A stretch of 64,000 nt of DNA from Verrucomicrobium sp. BvORR034 (GTDB lineage: Bacteria; Verrucomicrobiota; Verrucomicrobiia; Verrucomicrobiales; Verrucomicrobiaceae), in NCBI RefSeq assembly GCF_000739635.1, contig NZ_BATQ01000171.1:1-64000 (forward strand), written 5' to 3'. Made by a program: the position numbers and the translations under genes. The notes beneath the pieces were generated by a model that saw only the letters and a list, made by a program, of their open reading frames with translations, ran no database searches and was not told where the DNA came from. How positions within the stretch are numbered: the first letter of the stretch is position 1; every line of letters starts with the position of its first letter. Below are positions 43,583 to 51,880 of the stretch, piece by piece.

Positions 43583-44467
43583 TCAATTGCGACCCAGCAC
43601 CTTCTCCATGCGCTTGCGCAGGGAGGCCGCCTTCTTGGGCTCACCCAGATTCTCCAGCACGGCGATGTAGTCCTCCCCAGTCTGCTCATAGGAGTCACTG
43701 TGAGTGTCCAGATGCTGCTCCAGGATCCGCAGGCTCTTTTCGTAGTTCTCCTGCACCCCGGCATCATCCTCCAGATCGTAGCAGGCGGTGGCCAGGTTCG
43801 TGTAGCTCTGGGCGACCTCTGCATGCTCCGCTCCCAGTACCTGCTGGCGGATGTCCAACGCCTCCACATGCATCTCCTTGGCCTGCTCCGGGAACCCGGC
43901 CGTGTAGTAGAGGCTGCCCAGATTGTTGAAGACGGCGGCAACGCGCTCGCTATCGCGGCCATAGAGGCGCTCCAGAGACTCCAGCGACATCAGATAATGC
44001 TGCTCTGCCAGGGCATAGCGGCCCAGGCTCTTGTAGATCATGGCCAGATTGTTCCGCAACTCGGCGGACTCCTTGGACTTGGGCGGCGTCACCGACTCAT
44101 AGTCCAGAATGGCCTGATCATAGAGAGGAATGGCAGCCTCCTCACGCTGGCTGAAGTCATACAGCATGGCCAGCCCGCTGCGCAGCCGTGCCAGCTGCTC
44201 CTGCTGTACCCGGCACTTGGCGGCTGTTTCCAGCGCTTCCTGGTAGAGGGACTCAGACTTGGCAAAGTCCCCCCCTTGACGGTTGAGGTTGGCCAGAATC
44301 TCCAGTGCATTCACCAACACGGGATAGTTGGCCTCATCATCCTCCACGGCCTGCCGCGCATTGCGCAAGGCCGTCCCCGCCACCCGCAGCGCGTCGTCCA
44401 GCTTGCCAGCCTCGTACAGGCTGGCCACATGCCCTTCCAGCAGCGTGTTGAGATTCTCTGAAGACAT
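43583..44467 (-). CDS. tetratricopeptide repeat protein
   Basis: 294 residues made of about six TPR units with the canonical Leu-Gly-Tyr-Ala spacing, for example NNLAMIYKSLGRYALAEQHYLMSLE, NNLGSLYYTAGFPEQAKEMH and TNLATACYDLEDDAGVQENYEKSL. No signal peptide, so it is probably a cytoplasmic scaffold. The start at 44467 gives MSSENLN, and the upstream frame overlaps recO. The repeats resemble kinesin-light-chain-type TPRs. Partner proteins are unknown. Confidence 0.85.
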   Translation of the reverse strand: MSSENLNTLLEGHVASLYEAGKLDDALRVAGTALRNARQAVEDDEANYPVLVNALEILANLNRQGGDFAKSESLYQEALETAAKCRVQQEQLARLRSGLAMLYDFSQREEAAIPLYDQAILDYESVTPPKSKESAELRNNLAMIYKSLGRYALAEQHYLMSLESLERLYGRDSERVAAVFNNLGSLYYTAGFPEQAKEMHVEALDIRQQVLGAEHAEVAQSYTNLATACYDLEDDAGVQENYEKSLRILEQHLDTHSDSYEQTGEDYIAVLENLGEPKKAASLRKRMEKVLGRN

Positions 44468-44528
44468 ACGATAAAAGCAACCAGCAGTGCCCGAGGGCTC
44501 GACATAACAAGGCAGGACCTCGCCCGCA

Positions 44529-45107
44529 TCAAGTAAAATCGTGGCGAGGAACAGCAGCATCTGCACCATCCGCCTCTTCCAGCACCTCCAGAAGTTGTGC
44601 CCGCTGTAGTGGAAGCGGGCGGTGAAAGGTCTCGTGCAACAACCCCGCAGCCCCGGCCGACACTTGGCCCAGGCCGAGTTCCTCGCAGAGTTTGTTCTCA
44701 AACCGATGGACCAGCCGGGTGCTGGGCTCGTGCCCTTCCAGGTAGTCCAGACTTTTTTGTAACAACTCGTACACACTTCCCAGCGGCGTCTCCCGCTCCA
44801 CCACGAGTTCCACGAGTTTTGAGAAATAAGTGCCCGCCAGCACCCTGGCGTAGCTGTTCCGCATCTGCAGTCGCGGCTGCACCAGATGCACCTCCTTCAG
44901 GGAGTGCAGATCACTCTTCGTGCTGGGCAGGAAGACTACCTCACAGGTGACAAACAAGTCGAGCCGCCCAGCAAAAGCAGATTGCGGGCGCAGCGCCCCT
45001 TTGGCCACCGTCTTGAAGAGACCTAGGTCAGGAGCACACCAGTGCACAATGAGGCTGCTCTCCGTCAGGCGATGACGGTTGATCAGGATCGCAGTTGTAC
45101 TGTCCAC
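44529..45107 (-). CDS. recO: DNA repair protein RecO
   Basis: RecO loads RecA onto SSB-coated gaps with RecF and RecR. The N-terminal OB-fold pattern is AILINRHRLTESSLIVHWCAPDLGLFKTVAKGALRPQS, with AGRLDLF close behind; RNSYARVLAGTYFSKLVELVV marks the helical domain. The usual zinc cysteines are mostly missing, as in some RecO proteins. A GTG at 45107 places the start where the family normally starts; a GTG at 45188 would add 27 residues of no conserved pattern. From 45107 it has 192 residues, somewhat short. Confidence 0.85.
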   Translation of the reverse strand: MDSTTAILINRHRLTESSLIVHWCAPDLGLFKTVAKGALRPQSAFAGRLDLFVTCEVVFLPSTKSDLHSLKEVHLVQPRLQMRNSYARVLAGTYFSKLVELVVERETPLGSVYELLQKSLDYLEGHEPSTRLVHRFENKLCEELGLGQVSAGAAGLLHETFHRPLPLQRAQLLEVLEEADGADAAVPRHDFT

Positions 45108-45223
45108 CGGGGTTTCAAGAGCTCTGTGTTGCGGCTGAGCCGGTTGTTCAATACACGCCCCCTCTCCATCTGCCACCGGAACCTCCACCTGCCATGGATG
45201 ATGCGGCGGAAAAGGGAGGCAGG

Positions 45224-45679
45224 ATGTTTTTTTCTCAGCACAATGTCGGGCCGTCCCTCTTTCCCACCATGTCCCAGCCGCTCCAGATCCTCCACCATCA
45301 CGCTGGCACCCCCTCCATTCGCGCCAAGCTGGGGCCCTATGAGATTGAGTCCCTCATCCCCGTGGCGGACGAGGGAGCTGGCACCGCCTACCGCGTCCGC
45401 ATCGAGCCCCATCAGACCACCAGCGTGAGTTATCACAAGATCGCGGAGGAGTACTATTACGTCCTGTCCGGTCGCGGCACCGCCATCCTCAACGGCACCT
45501 CGTATCCGCTGGAGACAGGTGATTTCCTCCGACTGCCCCCCGGCACCACCCACGGCTTCATCACGGGGGATGAGCCCCTCGTCATGCTGGACATCCACGC
45601 CCCCGGCTCCCGGCCGGACCGGGATGTGTACTTCGTAGGCGATACCCCCTCTGGCTTCACCGTTCCCCCTGCTTCATGA
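45224..45679 (+). CDS. cupin domain protein
   Basis: A 151-residue cupin. Metal-binding motif 1 appears as VSYHKIAEEYYYVLSGRGTA (His, Glu) and motif 2 as GDFLRLPPGTTHGF (His). The ATG at 45224 follows a strong GGGAGGCAGG ribosome-binding site; ATGs at 45194 and 45269 are alternatives. It is divergent from recO and resembles the cupin at 16915 only in fold. Function unknown. Confidence 0.85.
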   Translation: MFFSQHNVGPSLFPTMSQPLQILHHHAGTPSIRAKLGPYEIESLIPVADEGAGTAYRVRIEPHQTTSVSYHKIAEEYYYVLSGRGTAILNGTSYPLETGDFLRLPPGTTHGFITGDEPLVMLDIHAPGSRPDRDVYFVGDTPSGFTVPPAS

Positions 45680-45712
45680 TCGCTTGAGTTTCGCTTGCCT
45701 CCCCGGCCCGCG

Positions 45713-45725
45713 GGTTTATTAAACC
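45713..45725. promoter_or_regulatory. GGTTTATTAAACC palindrome before prfB
   Basis: Perfect 13-bp palindrome centred on T, ending three bases before the prfB ATG, where a Shine-Dalgarno sequence would normally lie. It could be an operator or an mRNA hairpin that limits initiation. Confidence 0.4.
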
Positions 45726-45728
45726 TTC

Positions 45729-46875
45729 ATGGACAAGGCCAAAACCGTCATCACCGATCTGCAAGCGTTCGACACGGAGAGCCTCAAGGGCCGCCTTGGC
45801 GGGCTCCGGAGGTATCTTTGACGTCGGGAAACTAAAATCCGACCTCGAAACGCTGGAAGACGAGCTGGCCCGCCCTGAGTTCTGGGACAACCAGGAACGT
45901 GCGCGCAAGACGATCGACACCGTCAACAACCTCAAGAACAGGATCCTCCCTCTCGAAGAACTCGAGCGGCGTCTGGAGGACTTCTTTGTCTTGGGTGAGA
46001 TTGCCCAGCATGAAAACGACCTCGCCTCCTGGACGGAGGTCGAGAAGGAGTATCACGCCATGGAGAAGGCGCTCAGCGACTTTGAGCTGGCCATGCTCCT
46101 GACCGGTGAGCTGGACAAGAAGGGCGCCTTCGTCACCATCCACTGCGGTGCCGGTGGCACGGAGTCCTGCGACTGGGCCGACATGCTCCTGCGCATGTAC
46201 CAGCGCTGGTGCGAGCGCAGCGGCTACAAGACCGAGATGGTGGACTTCGCCCCTGGTGAAGAAGTAGGCGTGCGCAGCGCCGTCTTCCGCGTCACGGGTG
46301 ACTACGCCTTTGGCAAGCTCAACTGCGAACGCGGTGTGCATCGCCTCGTGCGCATCTCCCCCTTCGACTCCGCCAAGCGTCGCCACACCAGCTTCGCCAG
46401 CGTGGACGTCACTCCGGAAGTCGATGAGGACATCGGCATCGAGCTCAACGAAGCCGACATCAAGTTCGAGACCTATCGTTCCGGCGGCAAAGGCGGCCAG
46501 AACGTGAACAAGGTGGAAACCGCCGTCCGGCTCATTCACGAACCCACCGGCATCATCGTGAACTGCCAGGTGCAGCGCTCCCAGGGCAAAAACCGGGAGA
46601 TGGCCATGAACATGCTCAAGGCCAAGCTGTACCAGCTCGAGCAGGACAAGAAGAAGACGGAAATGGAACGCCAGTACGGCGAGAAGGGCGACGTCGCCTG
46701 GGGCAGCCAGATCCGATCCTACGTCTTCCAGCCCTACCAGATGGTCAAAGACCACCGCACCGGGGAAAAGACCGGCAACGTGGGCAATGTCATGGACGGC
46801 GATCTGGATCCCTTCATCGAAGCCAAGCTCCGCGGCCGCAAGGCAGGCGACGGCGATGACGACGAGGACGTGTAG
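45729..46875 (+). CDS. prfB: peptide chain release factor 2, made by programmed +1 frameshift
   Basis: RF2 ends translation at UGA and UAA. The frame from ATG 45729 runs 30 codons (ending LRRYL) to an in-frame TGA at 45819; moving one base forward at CTT-TGA-C gives Asp and then the full RF2 body ([24 protein letters not shown]). The joined product has 381 residues. Peptide-recognition motif SPF is in [11 protein letters not shown], and the catalytic GGQ is in [21 protein letters not shown] sequence three bases before CTT acts as the frameshift stimulator. The C-terminus carries an acidic DGDDDEDV tail beyond the usual end. Confidence 0.97.
45808..45822 (+). promoter_or_regulatory. prfB programmed frameshift signal
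   Basis: CGGAGG-TAT-CTT-TGA-C: an internal Shine-Dalgarno, the slippery CTT codon and a weak TGA-C stop context, the same layout as in E. coli. It makes RF2 synthesis depend on RF2 level. Confidence 0.97.
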
Positions 46876-46910
46876 ACCATTTCGGAATTTGGAATTTTGA
46901 TTTGTGATTG

Positions 46911-46944
46911 AGAGGGTTCGCTGAAAGGCGGACCCTCTTTTTTT
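46911..46944 (+). terminator. rho-independent terminator of prfB
   Basis: AGAGGGTTCGC/GCGGACCCTCT stem of 11 bp with one G-T pair and a six-base loop, followed by seven T. Confidence 0.92.
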
Positions 46945-47025
46945 GCTTCGGAACATCGAATAGAGATTGGCCGTTTACGTCTTTGGTGTTGTCATTCGAA
47001 TCACCATCTCGCCTCAGATAAACCC

Positions 47026-47655
47026 ATGAAAACTCTCTTCGCCCTCCTTGGCGGTGCCGTCCTCGGTGCCGCAGCCGTGTACTTCGGGTTCACCCAGCAG
47101 TTGGTGAAGCAGGGGATCGGAAGCGGGAACCAACGTCTCGTGCAGATCAACCGCTTCACTGGCGAAGCCAGAGAGGTTTTCGTCTCGTCTTTCGATGCGA
47201 ATCGCCTGTCCGAAGCAGAGGATGCCAAAGATAGCGCTGCCTCTGAAGCATTCGAAGGCGCCCAACTGGCCAAGCAACCGCCCGCCCCATCGACACAGGC
47301 AACCCCAGAGTCCACCTCATGGAAAGAGCTTCCCAAGGAGGAGATCGACAAGCTGGGCATCCGTTTTCAGTTCTCGCAAGGCCGCTACTACGCGCGCTGG
47401 CACAACCATCTCGACAAACCGATCCGCATTGAGACGATCCGCGCGGAGGTCCCCGCCGCCGAGGGAAGAGAAGCCGTGAACCGCACCTACCGGGTGGACT
47501 GGGAAACCCGCGGTCTGACTGATGATGGTCGCAATCTGGAAGCGAGCTTGAGCGACTATCCAGAAGGCACCGTGAAGCTCACGCCCGTGAAGGTGTCGGT
47601 GCTTGAGAAAAACACCAAGACCGCCGACTCCCCCAGTCCCTTCGCTCCTCAGTGA
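47026..47655 (+). CDS. hypothetical membrane-anchored protein
   Basis: 209 residues. The first 25 form a hydrophobic anchor (TLFALLGGAVLGAAAVYFGF). The middle is low-complexity and acidic (SEAEDAKDSAASEAFEG then PPAPSTQATPES). The C-terminal part is a beta-rich domain (FQFSQGRYYARWHNHLDKPIRIETIRAEV) that may bind a partner outside the membrane. I do not recognise the family. Confidence 0.7.
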   Translation: MKTLFALLGGAVLGAAAVYFGFTQQLVKQGIGSGNQRLVQINRFTGEAREVFVSSFDANRLSEAEDAKDSAASEAFEGAQLAKQPPAPSTQATPESTSWKELPKEEIDKLGIRFQFSQGRYYARWHNHLDKPIRIETIRAEVPAAEGREAVNRTYRVDWETRGLTDDGRNLEASLSDYPEGTVKLTPVKVSVLEKNTKTADSPSPFAPQ

Positions 47656-47727
47656 CTTAGGACCAGCCTCCAACATTGGAAGCGCGGGGTCCCCAATGCC
47701 CCCCCAAGCCGAAGCTGCGAAGGAAGC

Positions 47728-47753
47728 TTGGGGAGCGCACGCATCCTTCGTGC
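47728..47753 (+). repeat. repeat family A, truncated copy
   Basis: TTGGGGAGCGC followed by GCACG-CATCCTT-CGTGC only; the second hairpin is replaced by unrelated sequence. Confidence 0.6.
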
Positions 47754-47862
47754 TCGGACGCCAGCCAGACACGTCGTCCCCACTCGCAGCCGAACCTCCG
47801 GGTTCAACTCCATCTGCTTCGAAGTCACCCCTTCCCTCCACTCCATCTCCATCGTTCCTCCC

Positions 47863-47883
47863 CTTTGTGCCTTCGTGTGAGAA
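47863..47883. repeat. CCTTTGTG octamer repeat, copy 3
   Basis: CCTTTGTG, CCTTCGTG then TGAGAA, as at 28600 and 40453. Confidence 0.65.
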
Positions 47884-47902
47884 CCAATCATCGAACACCC
47901 CA

Positions 47903-47943
47903 CCACTACTCCACTACTCCACTACTCCACTACTCCACCACTC
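47903..47943. repeat. CTACTCCA eight-base tandem repeat
   Basis: Four tandem ACTACTCC units with two degenerate flanking ones, 45 bp before trmD. Tracts of this kind can change length by slippage. Confidence 0.85.
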
Positions 47944-47987
47944 CCCGCCCCTTGCACCGCGCTCCTGCCTCCCTACTTTGAGCCGCC

Positions 47988-48674
47988 ATGCAAGTCGATG
48001 TCATCACGCTGTTCCCCGAAGTCGTCACGGTGCCGCTGGGCGCGAGCATCATGGGACGTGCCCGGGAGAAGGGTGTGCTGGACCTCCGGGTGCATGACCT
48101 GCGGAAGCACGGCATGGGCAAGTACCGTCAGGTGGATGATGCCCCCTTTGGCGGCGGTCCGGGCATGGTGATGCGGCCAGAGCCCATCGCGGCCATGCTC
48201 GACGAAGTCCGCACCCCGCAGAGCAAGGTCATCTTCATGACCCCGCAGGGCAAACCCTTCGATCAAGCCACCGCCCGCCGACTCAGCACCGAGCCCCATC
48301 TCATCTTCCTCTGCGGCCACTACGAAGGCGTGGACCAACGCATCGTGGACACTTGTGTGGACGAGGAAATCAGCCTCGGCGACTACGTCCTCACCAACGG
48401 GGCCATCGCCGCCGCCGTGGTGGTGGACGCCATCGTGCGCCTCGTGCCCGGTGTGCTGGGCGATGACGAATCCGCCATCCAGGAAAGCTTCACCGAATCC
48501 GGTCTGCTGGACCATCCCCACTACACCCGCCCCGCTGAGTGGCAGGGGCAAAAGGTGCCGGATATCCTTCTCTCCGGTGACCACGGCAAGGTCGCCAAAT
48601 GGCGGAAGGAGCAGGCCAAAGAGCGGACCCGGAAGAACCGTCCGGACCTCCTGCCGCCCAATCAGAAGGCTTAG
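47988..48674 (+). CDS. trmD: tRNA (guanine-N1)-methyltransferase
   Basis: Methylates G37 of tRNAs with S-adenosylmethionine. The 228-residue protein has the SPOUT trefoil-knot landmarks: DVITLFPEV at the start, DDAPFGGGPGMVM, FLCGHYEGVDQRI and YVLTNGAIAAAVVVDAIVRLVPGVLGDDES. The catalytic Asp lies in the VLGDDES part. The usual neighbours rpsP, rimM and rplS are not present; it is flanked by short hypothetical genes. Confidence 0.97.
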   Translation: MQVDVITLFPEVVTVPLGASIMGRAREKGVLDLRVHDLRKHGMGKYRQVDDAPFGGGPGMVMRPEPIAAMLDEVRTPQSKVIFMTPQGKPFDQATARRLSTEPHLIFLCGHYEGVDQRIVDTCVDEEISLGDYVLTNGAIAAAVVVDAIVRLVPGVLGDDESAIQESFTESGLLDHPHYTRPAEWQGQKVPDILLSGDHGKVAKWRKEQAKERTRKNRPDLLPPNQKA

Positions 48675-48702
48675 CGAAAAGCCACCGCCCGCCTCCAATC
48701 TC

Positions 48703-48957
48703 ATGGACATCACTTCCCCGAAGATCCTGAAGCTCAAGGGGGCGTTGTTCCTCTTCCTTGGCGTCTTGTCCGGAGCTCTTCTTCTGTTTCCAGACTACGA
48801 CCCACGAAGGCTTGTCCTCTTTGCGATCACCCTCTGGGCGTTCTGCCGAGCCTACTACTTTTGCTTCTATGTGCTGCACCACTATGCCGATCCCAGCTTC
48901 CGCTACGCCGGTCTGTGGTCGATCGTGCAGTACCTCTTCAAAAAACGGAAACCCTGA
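48703..48957 (+). CDS. small membrane protein, 84 aa
   Basis: Two hydrophobic segments (GALFLFLGVLSGALLLF, about residues 12-28, and LVLFAITLWAFCRAYYFCFYVL, about 35-56) followed by a basic tail (KKRKP). It starts 28 bp after trmD and is probably co-transcribed with it. I do not recognise the family. Confidence 0.75.
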   Translation: MDITSPKILKLKGALFLFLGVLSGALLLFPDYDPRRLVLFAITLWAFCRAYYFCFYVLHHYADPSFRYAGLWSIVQYLFKKRKP

Positions 48958-48971
48958 ACCCCGCACACGTC

Positions 48972-49352
48972 ATGCTGCATCACCTCTCCTTTGCCGTGGA
49001 GGATCTGGCCCGTTCCGCCAAATTCTATGATGCCGCCCTGGCACCGTTGGGCTATGGCAGGGTCTGGAGCGATGACACCGCCGTAGGCTACGGCACCATC
49101 GAGGGTCAGGACAAGTTTGCCATCCGCCTCCGCCCGGATCGTCAGCCCCCTCCCAGAGATGGGTTTCATGTGGCCTTCAGCGCCCCCAGCCAGGAGGCGG
49201 CCGCCGCCTTCTACAAAGCCGCGCTGGCCCATGGAGGTCAGGACAATGGAGCCCCCAGTCTGTGCCCGGAATACGGACCCGGCTACTACGCCGCGTTTGT
49301 CATCGATCCCGATGGCTACCGCATCGAGGCGGTGATCATCGGAGCAGCATGA
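48972..49352 (+). CDS. VOC (glyoxalase/bleomycin resistance) family protein
   Basis: 126 residues forming one vicinal-oxygen-chelate fold: MLHHLSFAVEDLARSAKFYDAALAPLGYG at the start and GYYAAFVIDPDGYRIEAVI at the end, with His and Glu metal-ligand positions. The GFHVAFSAPSQEAAAAFY segment resembles lactoylglutathione lyase-like proteins of unknown substrate. It starts 14 bp after the preceding small gene. Confidence 0.88.
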   Translation: MLHHLSFAVEDLARSAKFYDAALAPLGYGRVWSDDTAVGYGTIEGQDKFAIRLRPDRQPPPRDGFHVAFSAPSQEAAAAFYKAALAHGGQDNGAPSLCPEYGPGYYAAFVIDPDGYRIEAVIIGAA

Positions 49353-49416
49353 TGGGATTCGCGAGCTATCGCTTGCACAAGATTGTTCCACGCGCCTTCA
49401 TTGCGACCACATCCCC

Positions 49417-49974
49417 ATGGTCACCCTCTCCAGCCCCCCGTACACCATCCAGTTGCGCGAAGGCTTTCCCCGGGCAATTGCCCCCTCCAGGCCGGATGCA
49501 GAGCTCATTCTTCTGGATGACATCCCGGCTGAGCCCACCTCCTGCCACCGGATTGAGGTCCTTCAGGAATCCCAGCTCGTGGCCCAGGTCCAACTGCAAA
49601 CCTCCAAAGGGGAAACCGGAGTTCACGACCAGTCCGCCGTTGTGGCCGACGACACCCTCTTCATTGCTTGTGGTGCCTCGGTTACCGCGCTTCAGCTCCC
49701 GGATTTGCAGTTGATGTGGACGACCCAAGTGGACGAACTGACCTGCTTCGGCGTACATCACAATCCCATCCACCACTGCCTCATCACCCACGGAGAGCTG
49801 GCCATTGCACGCATCAATTTCGACGGATCCCTTGTGTGGCAGGCCGTCGGCGAGTCCCCCTTTACCGGCCCGCTCGAAGCCCAAGGTGAATCCGTCATCG
49901 TCACCGACGACGCCGGCCAGGAACATGTCTTTGAAGTGTCCACGGGTGCCACAGCTACCCGGGCACCCGTCTGA
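49417..49974 (+). CDS. hypothetical beta-propeller-like protein
   Basis: 185 residues, no signal peptide. Alternating strands such as DTLFIACGASVTALQLPDLQLMWTTQVDELTCFGVHH and GELAIARINFDGSLVWQAVGESPFTGPL resemble PQQ- or WD-type propeller blades, too few for a closed propeller. I do not recognise the family. It may be an isolated cytoplasmic sensor or an immunity-like protein; neither can be supported further. Confidence 0.65.
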   Translation: MVTLSSPPYTIQLREGFPRAIAPSRPDAELILLDDIPAEPTSCHRIEVLQESQLVAQVQLQTSKGETGVHDQSAVVADDTLFIACGASVTALQLPDLQLMWTTQVDELTCFGVHHNPIHHCLITHGELAIARINFDGSLVWQAVGESPFTGPLEAQGESVIVTDDAGQEHVFEVSTGATATRAPV

Positions 49975-49980
49975 AGCAGA

Positions 49981-50032
49981 CCATTCGGACTACTCCCGCA
50001 AGATTGACGGAGGCAGGCGGGTTGGTGAATGG
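49981..50032. repeat. hairpin sharing 15 bp with the 83-nt cloverleaf element
   Basis: CCATTC/GAATGG outer arms and CCCGC/GCGGG inner arms; contains CGGACTACTCCCGCA identical to 20000-20014. It lies in the leader of the GH71/99-like gene. Confidence 0.65.
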
Positions 50033-50050
50033 ACTAACGCGCGCCCTCTC

Positions 50051-51301
50051 ATGAAATCTGCCCTGCTCCTCCTCTTCTGCACCCTGGTCTTCGCCACCAC
50101 TTCCTCCTGGGCCGAAGGCTTGGACGGCAAAATCATGTGCGGCTACCAGGGCTGGTTTCGCACGCCCGATGACGGCACCAACACCGGCTGGCATCACTAC
50201 GGCGGCCGGAACTTCGGCCCCGGCAATTGCAGCATCGACCTCTGGCCGGACGTGCGCGAGATCTCCGCGGCCGACCGCACCCCCACCCCGTTCAAATTCG
50301 CCGACGGCACCACTGCGGACGTGTACAGCTCGGTAAAACCCTCCGTCGTCAACCTCCATCACCAGTGGATGAAGGAGTACGGTGTCGATGGCGTGTTCCT
50401 CCAGCGCTTCGTCGTCTCCACCAAGGACCCGCGTCATGCCAAAGCGCAGGATCTGGTTCTGGAAACAACCCGCACCGCCGCCCGCGACCACGGTCGTGAG
50501 TGGGTGCTCATGTATGACCTCTCCGGCCTCAAACCCGGCGAGACCCAGCTTCTGATCAACGACTGGAAGCGTCTCGTGGACACCTACCACTTCGCCGATG
50601 CCAAAGAAAACCCCGCCTACCTCCGGCACCGCGGCAAACCCCTCGTCGCCCTCTGGGGTCTCGGCTTCTCCGACCGCGCCCCCATGCTGGATGAGTGGAA
50701 ACAACTCATCGATTTCTTCAAAAGCGATCCGCAATACGGCAACGTCTCCCTCATGCTGGGCGTTCCCGCCTACTGGCGGACGCTGACCCGCGACAGCATC
50801 GCCGATCCCGAGCTGCACACCCTCATTGCCAAAGCAGACGTCGTCAGCCCCTGGACCATCGGCCGATTCAACAACCCCAAGAACGCGACTTCACACTTTG
50901 AAAAGACTGCCGCGCCAGACCTGGCCTGGTGCAAGGAAAGAAACCTCGACTACCTGCCCGTGGCCTTCCCCGGATTCAGCTGGCACAACCTGCAAAAAGG
51001 CCGCGGCAAAGAAGCCCCGGTCAACGCCATCCCACGGTTGGGCGGCGAGTTCATCTGGTCCCAGTTTGCCCAGACCAAGAAGCTCGGCGTGCGGATGCAG
51101 TACGTGGCCATGTTTGACGAACTCGACGAAGGCACCGCCATCTTCAAGACTCGCCAGGACCCACCCGTCGGCGAAAGCCCCTTCGCCACCGAGCCCGGCG
51201 TGCCGGAGGACCACTACCTGTGGCTCACCGGCCAGGCTGGCAAGATGCTGCGCGGGGAACTGCCAGAAGATAGCGTAGCGATGCCCGTGCGAGCGAAGTA
51301 A
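50051..51301 (+). CDS. secreted GH71/GH99-like protein
   Basis: 416 residues with a signal peptide (KSALLLLFCTLVFATTSSWA). The mature start GKIMCGYQGWFRTPDDGTNTGW, the barrel strands HGREWVLMYDLSGL and GKPLVALWGLGFSDRAP, and the later PVAFPGFSWHNL and GVRMQYVAMFDELDEGTAIFK fit the GH71/GH99-like (endo-alpha-mannanase/alpha-glucanase fold) proteins common in Bacteroidota and Verrucomicrobiota. The catalytic acids are probably in the MFDELDEG region. Substrate is unknown; a surface or periplasmic glycan is likely. Confidence 0.82.
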   Translation: MKSALLLLFCTLVFATTSSWAEGLDGKIMCGYQGWFRTPDDGTNTGWHHYGGRNFGPGNCSIDLWPDVREISAADRTPTPFKFADGTTADVYSSVKPSVVNLHHQWMKEYGVDGVFLQRFVVSTKDPRHAKAQDLVLETTRTAARDHGREWVLMYDLSGLKPGETQLLINDWKRLVDTYHFADAKENPAYLRHRGKPLVALWGLGFSDRAPMLDEWKQLIDFFKSDPQYGNVSLMLGVPAYWRTLTRDSIADPELHTLIAKADVVSPWTIGRFNNPKNATSHFEKTAAPDLAWCKERNLDYLPVAFPGFSWHNLQKGRGKEAPVNAIPRLGGEFIWSQFAQTKKLGVRMQYVAMFDELDEGTAIFKTRQDPPVGESPFATEPGVPEDHYLWLTGQAGKMLRGELPEDSVAMPVRAK

Positions 51302-51330
51302 AGAAAGCTCGTCCACGCCGCGAGCTGCCC

Positions 51331-51390
51331 GCGGATGTAGCGCAGATTGTCAATCTGCTGTGCCGCCGATTGGCAATCGGCACCATCCGC
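51331..51390. repeat. closed two-hairpin element
   Basis: Outer arms GCGGATG/CATCCGC (7 bp) enclose GCAGATT-GTC-AATCTGC and GCCGATT-GGC-AATCGGC. The two hairpins look like diverged copies of one another. Confidence 0.8.
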
Positions 51391-51811
51391 CCTCGCTGAA
51401 AACAAGCCATTCTCCTGTAAGCGACAGAGAAGGCCGGGGTTTCCAACCCCGCTCAGTCGCACGTCCCAACAACAGCTTCGCCGCTTGAACGCGAAACTCC
51501 AACCCTCTCCGGCCCCGCCGGCAGGGTTGGAGTTCCGTCCCGCATGCGGGACAGATCAGGAGCCACATACCCAGCGTTCCCCAACCACAAGCGACTTCAA
51601 TGTTGGAGCACTGACTTCAGTCGGCCGAAGTTCCTCCCCGCCTTTCTCACCTCGCCTCTCTACCAACACACCCGGCGCACGCCTGAACGGCGATTGGAAC
51701 CCTCACCTCTATTACCGGCCATCATCCCTTGGGTTAACCACGTCCCCACCTTCGATGACCGTCTGCATTCCCTGTTTCCGATGCCGGAGGCATCCCAGCC
51801 ATTAGACGGAA

Positions 51812-51880
51812 GGTTGAAGGAGCGTAGCGACTGATACCTCCGGTTTCGTCAAATAGTCTCCCCGACCCCGGAGGGGTCGC
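51812..51880 (+). repeat. GAAGGAGCGTAGCGACTGA element, copy 2
   Basis: Core GAAGGAGCGTAGCGACTGA then AGTCTCCCC and GACCCC-GGA-GGGGTC. The outer stem differs from copy 1 and is only partly paired here. Confidence 0.65.

Larger units (their letters stand above)
47656..47987. repeat. intergenic region upstream of trmD
   Basis: No gene is visible. It contains CCCCAAGC/GCTTGGGG arms (about 47703-47732), a short family A copy (47728-47753), the hairpin GAACC-TCC-GGGTTC (about 47788), octamers (47863-47883) and an eight-base tandem repeat (47903-47943). Confidence 0.7.

Noticed and set aside
51331-51552. CRISPR-like array
   Set aside because: The repeated units differ in sequence, have no constant spacing and no cas genes are in the window.
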